DNA from: an uncultured Porphyromonadaceae bacterium
GTDB lineage: Bacteria; Bacteroidota; Bacteroidia; Bacteroidales; Muribaculaceae
Assembly (NCBI GenBank): GCA_900547825.1
Contig: URII01000077.1
Location: forward strand, 1 to 8,545
Direction of reading: 5' to 3'
DNA length: 8,545 nt
Below the pieces are notes generated by a model that saw only the letters and a list, made by a program, of their open reading frames with translations, did not search any database and had not been told where the DNA came from. Within the stretch, counting starts at the first letter, position 1, and the number at the start of each line of letters is the position of its first letter. A program made the translations under genes and the position numbers. Below, one piece after another: positions 1-6,689 of this stretch.

Positions 1-2006
1 AAAAACAATAACTGCTGCTTTCTTTTTCTCTGTTTGCTTATTTTGTTTCTTTCTGTAGACATTATATTAGCCGCATTAGGACATGACTTACGGTGCACTT
101 TCACCACTCCATCGGAGGTTACGAACCCGAACACCTCATCACCGAAAATGGGGTTGCAGCAGCGGGCAAACTGATAGTTGAGTCCGCGGATCTCGCCTCC
201 ACCTATTACCAATACGTCATTCGACGGACCATGCACAGTGTCCACCTCATTTTCACGCGGCTCCATGAGGGTGAACTCATCGGCACTCCGCACCGGCTGT
301 ACAGGGTTCGACAGCGCCAGCTGGGAACCAAGCATCAGCTCGTATTCAGCCACTGTGTCGTTGACATCGCGCTGACCTGTTCCGAGAGCCAAATAAAAAT
401 CCGTGACGGCCTTATACCCCATTTTCTTGATCATGCGCATGAGCGTGGCCTCATCGAAGTCGACTTTCCTGTTCTTGAGACGCCGCATGAACAGTTCTTT
501 TGCCGGCTCCGCATCACGCTTGGCCATTTCATTGAGAGTGGAGCGTATTTTATTGCGGGCCTTGGCTGTGACAACGAAACTCAGCCAGTCCTGTTTAGGC
601 ATCTGGTTCTGTGCCGTAAGAATCTCCACTGAATCACCGTTCTGGAGCTTATGATTGATTTTACGTACCTTTCCGTTGACTTTGGCTCCCGTACAGCTGC
701 ATCCCAAGCCTGAATGTATGTTGAACGCAAAATCAAGCACGGTGGCCCCGAGAGGAAGTTTGTGTATGTCGCCACGGGGTGTGAACACAAACACTTCGTC
801 GTGATAAAGATTCATCGAGACACTCTTCATCAGCTCCATCGGGCCGCTGTCGGCTGTTTCAAGTATGTCACGCACGTTATTCATCCATGCGTCAAGCGCC
901 CCACCGCTTTTCAGCCCTTTATATCGCCAATGTGCCGCCAACCCTTTTTCAGCTACAGTATCCATGCGGCGGGTACGTATCTGAACCTCGACCCAACGGT
1001 TCATTGGGCCGCACACCGTGATGTGCAGCGACTCATAACCGTTGCTTTTAGGTATTGAAAGCCAGTCCTTAAGCCGCGAAGGATTAGGCTGGTACATTTC
1101 CGTCACCACTGAATAGGCAAGCCAGCAATCGGCCTTTTCTTTTTCAAGAGGCGTATCGATAATTATACGGATAGCAAACAGATCATAGATCTGATCCACA
1201 TCGTTATGCTGCTTCTTCATCTTGTTCCATATGGAATAGATGGATTTTGTGCGCCCCTTTATGTCGAATTTAAGTCCCGCCTCCTCAAGCCTTTTTTTCA
1301 CAGGCTCGATAAAAGCCGCTATATAGGCGTCGCGGTCGCGCTTGTTCTCGTTAAGCTTATGCGCTATATCGGTGAATACCTTGCGGTTGGTGTATTTCAA
1401 CGACATATCCTCAAGCTGTCCCTTTATAACGTACAGGCCGAGACGGTGGGCAAGCGGAGCATACAGATAGGCACTTTCCAAGGCCACCTCACGCACCATA
1501 TTTTCATCTGGGTGGTGATTTATGGCCTTCATAAGCACATAGCGGTCCACAATCATGATTATGATAACCCTTATGTCGCGGGCAAATGTGAGGAGCAGAT
1601 CGCGGAAATTGTCACTCATAACCACATCACTCTTGGCATAAAGAGTGGATACCTTTCTAAGTCCTCCGACAAGAGTGGCCACATCCTCGCCCCAATCCCG
1701 GCCAATCTCCACACTTTCAGTATCTGCGCCTGAATAGATATGGTTTAGCAGAACGGCCAGCACCATATTCCTGTCAGGCGAAAGCTCGCGGCACAATGCC
1801 ACAGCCGTTTCCAGGGCATGTATTGTGGCATTGAATCCACCTTTCATGCGGGCAATGGATTTTTCTCCTTCCATATTGGCCTCCACCAGCGTCCTGATCC
1901 GCCGGAAATCGTCAGGATCCGCAACCCCATAGGTAAGGCGCCCTAGCTCCATTACAAGGCGGGGCAATGACAACCGTTCCTGATCAGTGAAATATGAATC
2001 ACACAT
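1..2006 (-). CDS. relA: RelA/SpoT-type (p)ppGpp synthetase with degenerate hydrolase domain, partial (3' end off window)
   Basis: Long RSH protein; 668 codons are visible from the ATG at 2006 and the frame is still open at base 1. Seen in order: an HD-type hydrolase region (about residues 55-190), the synthetase (about 240-365), a TGS domain (about 403-465), a helical linker, and the Cys-rich zinc/CC domain near 615-643 (RCCNPI, then SCPNA). Synthetase motifs are intact: GRTKSIYSIW (251-260), YDLFAIR (274-280), RLKD (311-314), NGYESLH (322-328) and EVQIRT (340-345). RLKD is the RXKD form usually found in bifunctional enzymes. The hydrolase HD motif expected as LLHDxxED reads LLNHIYSG (86-93), and ADRLHNMR reads VDRYVLMK (153-160), so ppGpp hydrolysis is probably lost. 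Known role of the family: makes (p)ppGpp on starved ribosomes. A -7 box sits about 30 bp upstream. The final codons after residue 648 look unlike the family (see findings). Confidence 0.92.
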   Translation of the reverse strand, partial: MCDSYFTDQERLSLPRLVMELGRLTYGVADPDDFRRIRTLVEANMEGEKSIARMKGGFNATIHALETAVALCRELSPDRNMVLAVLLNHIYSGADTESVEIGRDWGEDVATLVGGLRKVSTLYAKSDVVMSDNFRDLLLTFARDIRVIIIMIVDRYVLMKAINHHPDENMVREVALESAYLYAPLAHRLGLYVIKGQLEDMSLKYTNRKVFTDIAHKLNENKRDRDAYIAAFIEPVKKRLEEAGLKFDIKGRTKSIYSIWNKMKKQHNDVDQIYDLFAIRIIIDTPLEKEKADCWLAYSVVTEMYQPNPSRLKDWLSIPKSNGYESLHITVCGPMNRWVEVQIRTRRMDTVAEKGLAAHWRYKGLKSGGALDAWMNNVRDILETADSGPMELMKSVSMNLYHDEVFVFTPRGDIHKLPLGATVLDFAFNIHSGLGCSCTGAKVNGKVRKINHKLQNGDSVEILTAQNQMPKQDWLSFVVTAKARNKIRSTLNEMAKRDAEPAKELFMRRLKNRKVDFDEATLMRMIKKMGYKAVTDFYLALGTGQRDVNDTVAEYELMLGSQLALSNPVQPVRSADEFTLMEPRENEVDTVHGPSNDVLVIGGGEIRGLNYQFARCCNPIFGDEVFGFVTSDGVVKVHRKSCPNAANIMSTERNKISKQRKRKQQLLF

Positions 2007-2033
2007 AATTGTAACAATTGGAAATATAAAGGG

Positions 2034-2041
2034 CAAATATA
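2034..2041 (-). promoter_or_regulatory. Bacteroidetes-type -7 box for the rel gene
   Basis: Read on the minus strand this is TATATTTG, a full match to the Bacteroidetes -7 consensus TAnnTTTG. It lies about 28 bp upstream of the rel ATG, giving a predicted leader of roughly 20 nt. I see no convincing -33 TTTG at the usual distance, so this is a prediction from one element only. It suggests rel can be transcribed independently of the upstream porin gene. Confidence 0.5.
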
Positions 2042-2063
2042 GCAATTAAAATGCCATGGCTAC

Positions 2064-2083
2064 ATATTTCACAAGGGAAATAT
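2064..2083 (-). terminator. AT-rich hairpin just after the porin stop codon
   Basis: A 7-bp perfect stem (ATATTTC with GAAATAT) around a 6-nt loop begins 3 nt after the porin stop codon. The stem is AT-rich and no uninterrupted T tract follows, so it is at best a weak terminator; it may instead protect the mRNA 3' end. It lies just upstream of the rel -7 box. Confidence 0.3.
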
Positions 2084-2085
2084 AT

Positions 2086-3093
2086 TCAGAAATGGACAAC
2101 AACCTCAGCCACAATCTTGTTCTGCTCCGAAACATCAGGTGTAACGCCGGACCGATAGAAGTATTGCTCATAGTTGAGCCGAAGATCAGCCTGAAGCTTT
2201 CTAACTCCGAAACTAAGGGTTGTGCCGGCCGTAAGACGGTGGCGCTGAGGATCGTCGGTGACAAGCTGACCATTTTCATCGGGTTTGCCGTTGCTGTGGT
2301 CATCCATATAATCGTAACGCATAAGGACCGATATGGTGTTTAGCCGGCTTTTATTGATCTTGAACCGGCGCACCCCGAATATATCGAATGCGCTGACGGC
2401 TTTATATGCGTGTCGGGAATATGATTTATGGATATATTCACCCTCTACATGCCATATGGAGTTGTCATAAAATCCACCTATATCCCACAGAAAGATAGAT
2501 CTTTCAGCAGGCTTGATTCTCTGCGCGCTACCGCATAAAGTCCATTTACCGGCAAATTTTGCGGTAATTTTACCGGAATATATATAACTCTTGGTCCAAT
2601 AATCCTTCTGATTCTTAAGACCGGAACCATTGAATATGCCGCCATCCACCGTAAGCCAGCTCCAGGTATAGCTTCCGGTCAGTCCAACATCCCTGAGATT
2701 TCCCGCCTGCTTGGCTATAAATGAACGGTTGGCGAAAAACTGTGTGTGCGGCGCGCGGTGGGCATCGATAGTGAAAGGCGCACGCATCTGCCCGAGCTGT
2801 AGACGCCAATGTGTGCCGGGGGTGTAGCGCACATAAGCGTCAAGCATCTTTATCTCGCCTTCGTCGCATAAATCGATCTCAGCTTTATAACCTAATTCTT
2901 TCAGGACTTTTCCCTCTATGCCCACGCGGGCATTACGTACTTCAAAACGGCCTTTCCCTATGGGCGGCTCATATTCATACTTTGCACGTATAGTACCGTG
3001 AATCTCAGGCTTATAATCTATTTCTCCCCCATAAACGGCGGAAACAGTGAACATGACAGTGTACAACGACAGGGTCAGTTTGATGTGGCGCAT
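2086..3093 (-). CDS. Outer-membrane porin, OprO/OprP (phosphate-selective porin) family
   Basis: 335 residues. The N-terminus is a signal peptide (basic MRHIK, hydrophobic core to about residue 22). The mature part shows the alternating aromatic/polar pattern of beta strands, a motif region GQMRAPFTID (101-110) followed by FFANRSF and an LRDVGL stretch (133-138), all characteristic of the porin O/P family. It ends in a terminal Phe (VVVHF), the usual outer-membrane beta-barrel sorting signal. Likely role: diffusion channel in the outer membrane; the family name does not establish phosphate as the substrate. At 335 residues it is somewhat shorter than many family members. It is transcribed alone between a terminator (3191-3215) and rel, probably from the box near 3130. 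No pho-box-like element was identified. Confidence 0.8.
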   Translation of the reverse strand: MRHIKLTLSLYTVMFTVSAVYGGEIDYKPEIHGTIRAKYEYEPPIGKGRFEVRNARVGIEGKVLKELGYKAEIDLCDEGEIKMLDAYVRYTPGTHWRLQLGQMRAPFTIDAHRAPHTQFFANRSFIAKQAGNLRDVGLTGSYTWSWLTVDGGIFNGSGLKNQKDYWTKSYIYSGKITAKFAGKWTLCGSAQRIKPAERSIFLWDIGGFYDNSIWHVEGEYIHKSYSRHAYKAVSAFDIFGVRRFKINKSRLNTISVLMRYDYMDDHSNGKPDENGQLVTDDPQRHRLTAGTTLSFGVRKLQADLRLNYEQYFYRSGVTPDVSEQNKIVAEVVVHF

Positions 3094-3129
3094 AACTTTA
3101 TAGGTAATTGTTATTATCTAAATCCGCCA

Positions 3130-3137
3130 CAAAGTTG
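3130..3137 (-). promoter_or_regulatory. Possible -7 box for the porin gene
   Basis: Read on the minus strand this is CAACTTTG, one mismatch from TAnnTTTG (C for the first T). It lies 36 bp upstream of the porin ATG, a normal position for a Bacteroidetes promoter with a leader of about 30 nt. No clear -33 element is visible. It sits downstream of the hairpin at 3191-3215, consistent with a separate transcription unit. Confidence 0.35.
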
Positions 3138-3190
3138 ACCATTTAGTTTCGTTTAAACCTATGATAAAATATTAAGTTTTTATAAAATTT

Positions 3191-3215
3191 GTGCCGCCCT
3201 TGGAGCGGACGGCAC
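3191..3215 (-). terminator. Strong hairpin terminator after the hydrolase/small-protein unit
   Basis: On the minus strand a 9-bp stem (GTGCCGTCC with GGGCGGCAC, one G-T wobble) closes a 7-nt loop, followed by an A/T-rich run containing TTTT. It begins 23 nt past the stop codon of the 60-residue protein and precedes the porin promoter. It reads best as the Rho-independent end of the unit that begins with the alpha/beta hydrolase. Confidence 0.7.
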
Positions 3216-3238
3216 AATACAGAGATGTAACCGCCTGA

Positions 3239-3421
3239 TCATTCCACATTTTCAGGCGGCACTACATTGCTGTCCTTGGTGTCGCTGTCATTCCGCGGAT
3301 TATTGTTGAGGGAGGCCACAGCCTGATCCACCATCTTACCGCTCACATGCTCCTTATCGGCGATATCCTCGGCGGCTCCGGGATAAACTGAAGCGGCATT
3401 ACGAATTTTATTGTCATCCAT
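3239..3421 (-). CDS. Small hydrophilic hypothetical protein (60 residues)
   Basis: I do not assign a function. The 60 residues are strongly polar, rich in Asp, Asn, Lys and Ser, with no signal peptide, membrane segment or cysteine. A short N-terminal part (about residues 3-35) could be helical and contains YPGAAEDIADKE; after it comes LNNNPRND (38-45) and a disordered acidic tail. The gene starts 20 bp after the stop of the exported hydrolase and is followed by a strong terminator, so the two are probably co-transcribed. Placement between a tightly linked gene and a terminator, plus one clean ATG, supports it being a real gene rather than a chance ORF. It would be cytoplasmic as written. No Shine-Dalgarno sequence is seen, which is usual in Bacteroidetes. 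Confidence 0.65.
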   Translation of the reverse strand: MDDNKIRNAASVYPGAAEDIADKEHVSGKMVDQAVASLNNNPRNDSDTKDSNVVPPENVE

Positions 3422-3441
3422 AATTGTAAAGGCGTTAAAAG

Positions 3442-4476
3442 TTAGTTTGCCTTAACAACGTGTGCACCATCCGTATGGTTCACTGCTGAAAGCCATTTGA
3501 ACATATAGGCATAAACGGAATTCCTCACGCGCGGAGCCGACAATATGAGGTCATGTACGCCGCCCGGCACTCGGGCTATGGTAACATTGGGGGCTAACGT
3601 GCGGCCATATTTCACAATGTCGTTGACATCAAGGACTATGTCGGCACGCTGGCATTCAGGCGTCCAGCTGTCAGCATCGGCCGATTTTGTTGAACACATG
3701 ACCAGTACCGGCACTTTAATTGAACGGGGGTGGCGACGAAGATAGCGCTGGGCCTCATCAATGGCATTGACCCATGAGGCTTCCACATCGGGACTCCGGC
3801 GCATTTTCCAGGCCGTGTTGTAGGTCCATTCGCCGTGGCCGTCCTTCAGCAGGCTTTCGGAATAGGCGGTGGAGTTGCCCTGACTGATTTTAAGCGACGG
3901 GAACAATATTCCCGCCTTGCTTACTATCCCGGTAAATTTCTCCAATTTGCCGAGGTTCCAGTCAAGAAACGGAGAGTTCAATATCAATGCCTCCACATCG
4001 GCCACACGGCCTGAGTTACGTGCCATATAGTAGGCGGCGATCAAGCCGCCGGTAGAGTGCCCCATCAGCACTATGCGGTGTATTCCCTCGCGGCGCATCT
4101 CTACCAGAGCCGAATCAATGTCGGCAAAATATTCTCCGAGATCGCGTACCTGAAACGGGGTCTGCCCCACAAGCAGTGAACGGCCGTATTTCCGGAGGTC
4201 GACGGCAAAAAAGTCATATCCGTGGGCGTTAAACTCCAATGCAAGCTGTGTCTGGAAAAAATAGTCGTTGAAGCCGTGGATGTAGAGTATTCCCCGGTCA
4301 ACATGCTCGCGGCACAGGCTTCTTATTATGGTGGAGCGCTCCACGCCGCTGTAATCGGCAGGCTGATGGACGTAGGTCATCTCAATGCCATGCCCGAGAA
4401 TATCGGGGATCCATTTGGGGGCGGCATGGCTGACAGCCTCTATAACGACAAATAATATGAAAATAAACTGCTTCAT
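3442..4476 (-). CDS. Exported alpha/beta hydrolase (monoglyceride lipase / serine aminopeptidase-like, Hydrolase_4 family)
   Basis: 344 residues with an N-terminal signal peptide (MKQFIFILFVV core, likely cleaved near residue 19). The alpha/beta hydrolase fold is clear: the oxyanion-hole segment YIHGFNDYF (65-73), FAVDLRKYGRS (90-100), the nucleophile elbow GHSTGG with Ser141, and the catalytic His308 in GGVHDL. The acid is less certain; Asp267 or Asp269 after strand VPVLVMCS (255-262) is the best candidate. Family knowledge: esterases or lysophospholipase/monoacylglycerol lipase-like enzymes; the substrate cannot be read here. Being exported, it probably acts in the periplasm or at the cell surface. 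It begins 28 bp downstream of rnpB and is followed by the 60-residue protein gene. A weak promoter box (TTCATTTG, 4487-4494) lies about 10-18 bp before the ATG, so readthrough from rnpB is also possible. Confidence 0.85.
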   Translation of the reverse strand: MKQFIFILFVVIEAVSHAAPKWIPDILGHGIEMTYVHQPADYSGVERSTIIRSLCREHVDRGILYIHGFNDYFFQTQLALEFNAHGYDFFAVDLRKYGRSLLVGQTPFQVRDLGEYFADIDSALVEMRREGIHRIVLMGHSTGGLIAAYYMARNSGRVADVEALILNSPFLDWNLGKLEKFTGIVSKAGILFPSLKISQGNSTAYSESLLKDGHGEWTYNTAWKMRRSPDVEASWVNAIDEAQRYLRRHPRSIKVPVLVMCSTKSADADSWTPECQRADIVLDVNDIVKYGRTLAPNVTIARVPGGVHDLILSAPRVRNSVYAYMFKWLSAVNHTDGAHVVKAN

Positions 4477-4504
4477 ATCATCATAACAAATGAACAGGTA
4501 AAAA

Positions 4505-4892
4505 AATCGAGCCGGACTATAAGCCGGGTTCTGTCGTCCCCTCCGGACATAAGCCTTCGGGAACGGCCAGTCATTTATCTACGCCATGCGTCGCCGCATG
4601 GCTTCAGCAGTCTACCCCCCGGCAATGGACGAGCAGCCCTTGAATGCCGGTATACTTGACCTTGCAACCCATAAGACGTGCGGCCTCCCATGTCACCGTG
4701 GGAGCCGGTGGGCTCTTACCCCGCCTTTTCACCTTTACCTCAATCCGGTGAGGGACTGATAGGCAGTTGTTTTCTGTCACGTTTCCTCTGCCGTTGCCGA
4801 CAGCTTCCCGTTAAGAAGTATGGCGCTCTGTGTTGCCCGGACTTTCCTCCCGCCGCAATGGTGCGGCCAGCGACTGGCCGTCCGGCTCGATT
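4505..4892 (-). ncRNA. rnpB: RNase P RNA, bacterial class A
   Basis: The catalytic RNA of RNase P, which removes 5' leaders from tRNA precursors. On the minus strand the conserved block GAGGAAAGTCCGGGC lies at 4849-4835, AGACTGCTGA at 4613-4604, and the 3' block ACAGAACCCGGCTTATAG at 4534-4517. The ends are set by helix P1, a perfect 13-bp pairing of 4892-4880 (AATCGAGCCGGAC) with 4517-4505 (GTCCGGCTCGATT). This gives about 388 nt, normal for class A. The A run at 4500-4506 is a T tract on the transcript strand, so P1 itself appears to serve as terminator stem. A perfect -7 box sits 8 bp upstream of the predicted 5' end. Confidence 0.95.
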
Positions 4893-4899
4893 CATGCCG

Positions 4900-4907
4900 C
4901 AAATTTA
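4900..4907 (-). promoter_or_regulatory. Bacteroidetes-type -7 box for rnpB
   Basis: Read on the minus strand this is TAAATTTG, a full TAnnTTTG match, placed about 7 bp before the 5' end of rnpB predicted from helix P1. That spacing is right for a -7 element, and the agreement with the RNA end is independent support. No textbook -33 TTTG is visible at 19-21 bp. Confidence 0.65.
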
Positions 4908-4949
4908 ATGATTTTTCCCCAAAGTAGAGCCGATTGGACAATATCTTGG

Positions 4950-5852
4950 TTATTGGTCGATGGTTACGAGGGAGGGGGTGACGGTGAGGGTGGTGGTGCG
5001 GCTTTCGACGAGGGGGATGTTGTGGCTGACATGGCCTATGGGAGCATGGTAGGCGACAGGGAAGCCAAAGGGCTCGACTATGCGCGCTATCATTTCCTCC
5101 ATGGAGGAGTTGTCGACATCCTTGCTGTAATCGGTGAAACGGCCTACGATCATGCCTTTGAGCCGGGCCATTACGCCTGAAAGACGCAGCTGATACATTA
5201 TGCGCTCAATTTTATAGATCGGTTCCGAGACATCTTCCATAAAGAGGATTGTGTCAGGTTTAAGCAGGTTGAACGGTGTGCCGATAAGATCGGAAATGAC
5301 AGCCAGATTTCCTCCAAGAAGCCGCCCGGTGGCTTTCCCCTGACGGTTAAGGTGATGAGGATCTATCTCATAGCCGACGCTGCGCCCCTCGAGTATGTCA
5401 AACAGAGCAAGGGAATCATCGTCGTGTCCTTTGGTGGCGGCAAGATGTGAGGTCATATGGGCATGGATGCTCTCGATACCTTTCGAGGACATCAGGGCAT
5501 GGAGCGCAGATATGTCGCTGAAGCCAATGACCCATTTGGGATCGTCACGGAGCGGTAGCCTGTCAAGACGCTCCATAAGGTGCACTACTCCATATCCGCC
5601 ACGGGAGCATAGGATGGCCCGGGTGGAAGGATCGGAAAATGCCGCCTCAAGGTCGGCATAACGCTCATCGTCGGTCCCGGCATAGGTGCCGTGGCGATGG
5701 AATGTGGCGGGACACACATACGGATCCCAGCCTTTATCACGGAGCACCGGCAGGGCCTTATAGACATTATCGGGCTTGACTATGCCGGCGGGAGAAAGAA
5801 TGGCTATGCGGTCGCCTTGCTGCAGGGGCGCGGGAGTAAGTATCTTTGCCAT
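4950..5852 (-). CDS. ldcA: LD-carboxypeptidase, peptidase family S66 (muramoyltetrapeptide carboxypeptidase)
   Basis: 300 residues, a normal full length for the family. The N-terminal motif GDRIAILSPAG (13-23), SRGGYG (83-88) and the nucleophile motif IGFSDIS with Ser112 are present. The second half carries FMEDV with Glu206 and IGHVSHN with His274, completing the Ser-Glu-His triad typical of S66. Family role: cleaves the terminal D-alanine from L,D-linked tetrapeptides during murein recycling, usually in the cytoplasm; no signal peptide is seen here. Some S66 members have other jobs such as microcin self-immunity, but nothing nearby suggests that. The gene starts 19 bp after the stop of the radical SAM gene, so they form one operon. 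There is no obvious terminator before rnpB, 57 bp downstream. Confidence 0.92.
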   Translation of the reverse strand: MAKILTPAPLQQGDRIAILSPAGIVKPDNVYKALPVLRDKGWDPYVCPATFHRHGTYAGTDDERYADLEAAFSDPSTRAILCSRGGYGVVHLMERLDRLPLRDDPKWVIGFSDISALHALMSSKGIESIHAHMTSHLAATKGHDDDSLALFDILEGRSVGYEIDPHHLNRQGKATGRLLGGNLAVISDLIGTPFNLLKPDTILFMEDVSEPIYKIERIMYQLRLSGVMARLKGMIVGRFTDYSKDVDNSSMEEMIARIVEPFGFPVAYHAPIGHVSHNIPLVESRTTTLTVTPSLVTIDQ

Positions 5853-5871
5853 ACGAAAGCATCAATGATTA

Positions 5872-6651
5872 TCAGGCTGATACATCTACTTTAAAGCCTT
5901 TTTCGCGGAAAAAGCCGGCTATACGTTCCAGTTCCTCTTTAGGCACTTTCACAAGTTTTTCGGCCGGGGTTTTCCTGTCGATGGAATACAACATTATTTC
6001 ACGGGGTTTTATCGCGGCATAGGCAGCGGCGAGAGCGTCAAGTTCTTCGGGGATGGTGTTGTCGACTGGTGTTCCGTCGTATTCTCCCCTAAGCATCATA
6101 GTCTGGACTATACATGAACCTGAGAATTGTTTCATGGCATCCACACCGCCGGCTACAGAATAGGAACGGCTAACGGGGCGGTCGATCTGCCTTACGGTGG
6201 AGTCAATGGCCGAATCAAGTTTAAGGATGTTGTTGTCAACGCGGGCAAGGGCCTCCACTACATCAGGCTTCCCAAGCATGGTGGCGTTGGAGAGCACCGA
6301 GACTTTTACGTCAGGGAAATATTGATCGCGCAAGCGGAGGGTATCATCTATAATTCCGGGAAATTCAGGATGAATGGTGGGCTCGCCGTTGCCTGAAAAG
6401 GTAATGACATCAAGCGGTTCGCCGGCACCGGACATGCTTTTAAGCTTGGCTTCAAGCATACGGGCCACGTCCCCGCGCGACGGGATGCCCGTGGTGCCCG
6501 GACCCTGGGAATTAAATCCGGCCTCGCAATAGAGACAATCGAAGGTACAGGTCTTGCCATCATCGGGCGACAGGTTGATACCCAAGGATGTGCCGAGCCT
6601 CCGGCTATGGATGGGCCCGAATATTGTGGAGTGAAAAAGTACGCGTTGCAT
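5872..6651 (-). CDS. Radical SAM protein, COG0731-like (wyosine-synthetase-type fold), function unassigned
   Basis: 259 residues from the ATG at 6651. An upstream ATG at 6708 is in frame, but a perfect -7 box lies between the two and its transcript would start inside that extension. The shorter start also begins exactly at the conserved FHSTIFGPIHSRRLG opening of the family. The iron-sulfur cluster motif CTFDCLYC (Cys35, Cys39, Cys42, CX3CX2C) is intact, followed by the SAM-contact motif SGNGEPT (86-92), then VLSNAT and LKLDS strands. Family knowledge: archaeal relatives make the tricyclic base of tRNA-Phe; bacterial members like this are mostly uncharacterised, so no reaction is claimed. It is the first gene of a two-gene operon with the LD-carboxypeptidase. 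Confidence 0.85.
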   Translation of the reverse strand: MQRVLFHSTIFGPIHSRRLGTSLGINLSPDDGKTCTFDCLYCEAGFNSQGPGTTGIPSRGDVARMLEAKLKSMSGAGEPLDVITFSGNGEPTIHPEFPGIIDDTLRLRDQYFPDVKVSVLSNATMLGKPDVVEALARVDNNILKLDSAIDSTVRQIDRPVSRSYSVAGGVDAMKQFSGSCIVQTMMLRGEYDGTPVDNTIPEELDALAAAYAAIKPREIMLYSIDRKTPAEKLVKVPKEELERIAGFFREKGFKVDVSA

Positions 6652-6681
6652 ATGGCTTAATCGAATAAGATATAACTGACA

Positions 6682-6689
6682 CAAAATTA
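6682..6689 (-). promoter_or_regulatory. Bacteroidetes-type -7 box for the radical SAM/ldcA operon
   Basis: Read on the minus strand this is TAATTTTG, a full TAnnTTTG match, 30 bp before the ATG at 6651. It overlaps the stop codon (TAA, 6689-6687) of the upstream GC-rich gene. Its position argues for the internal start codon of the radical SAM gene. No clear -33 element is seen. Confidence 0.6.

Noticed and set aside
93..1733. Several plus-strand ORFs of 65-179 codons across the left end
   Set aside because: They lie antisense within the continuous, clearly homologous Rel reading frame and have no recognisable domains or promoters.
4678..5180. Plus-strand ORFs over the RNase P RNA and the end of the LD-carboxypeptidase gene
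   Set aside because: The first sits inside the conserved rnpB structure and the second is mainly antisense to the ldcA C-terminus; neither has a credible protein composition.
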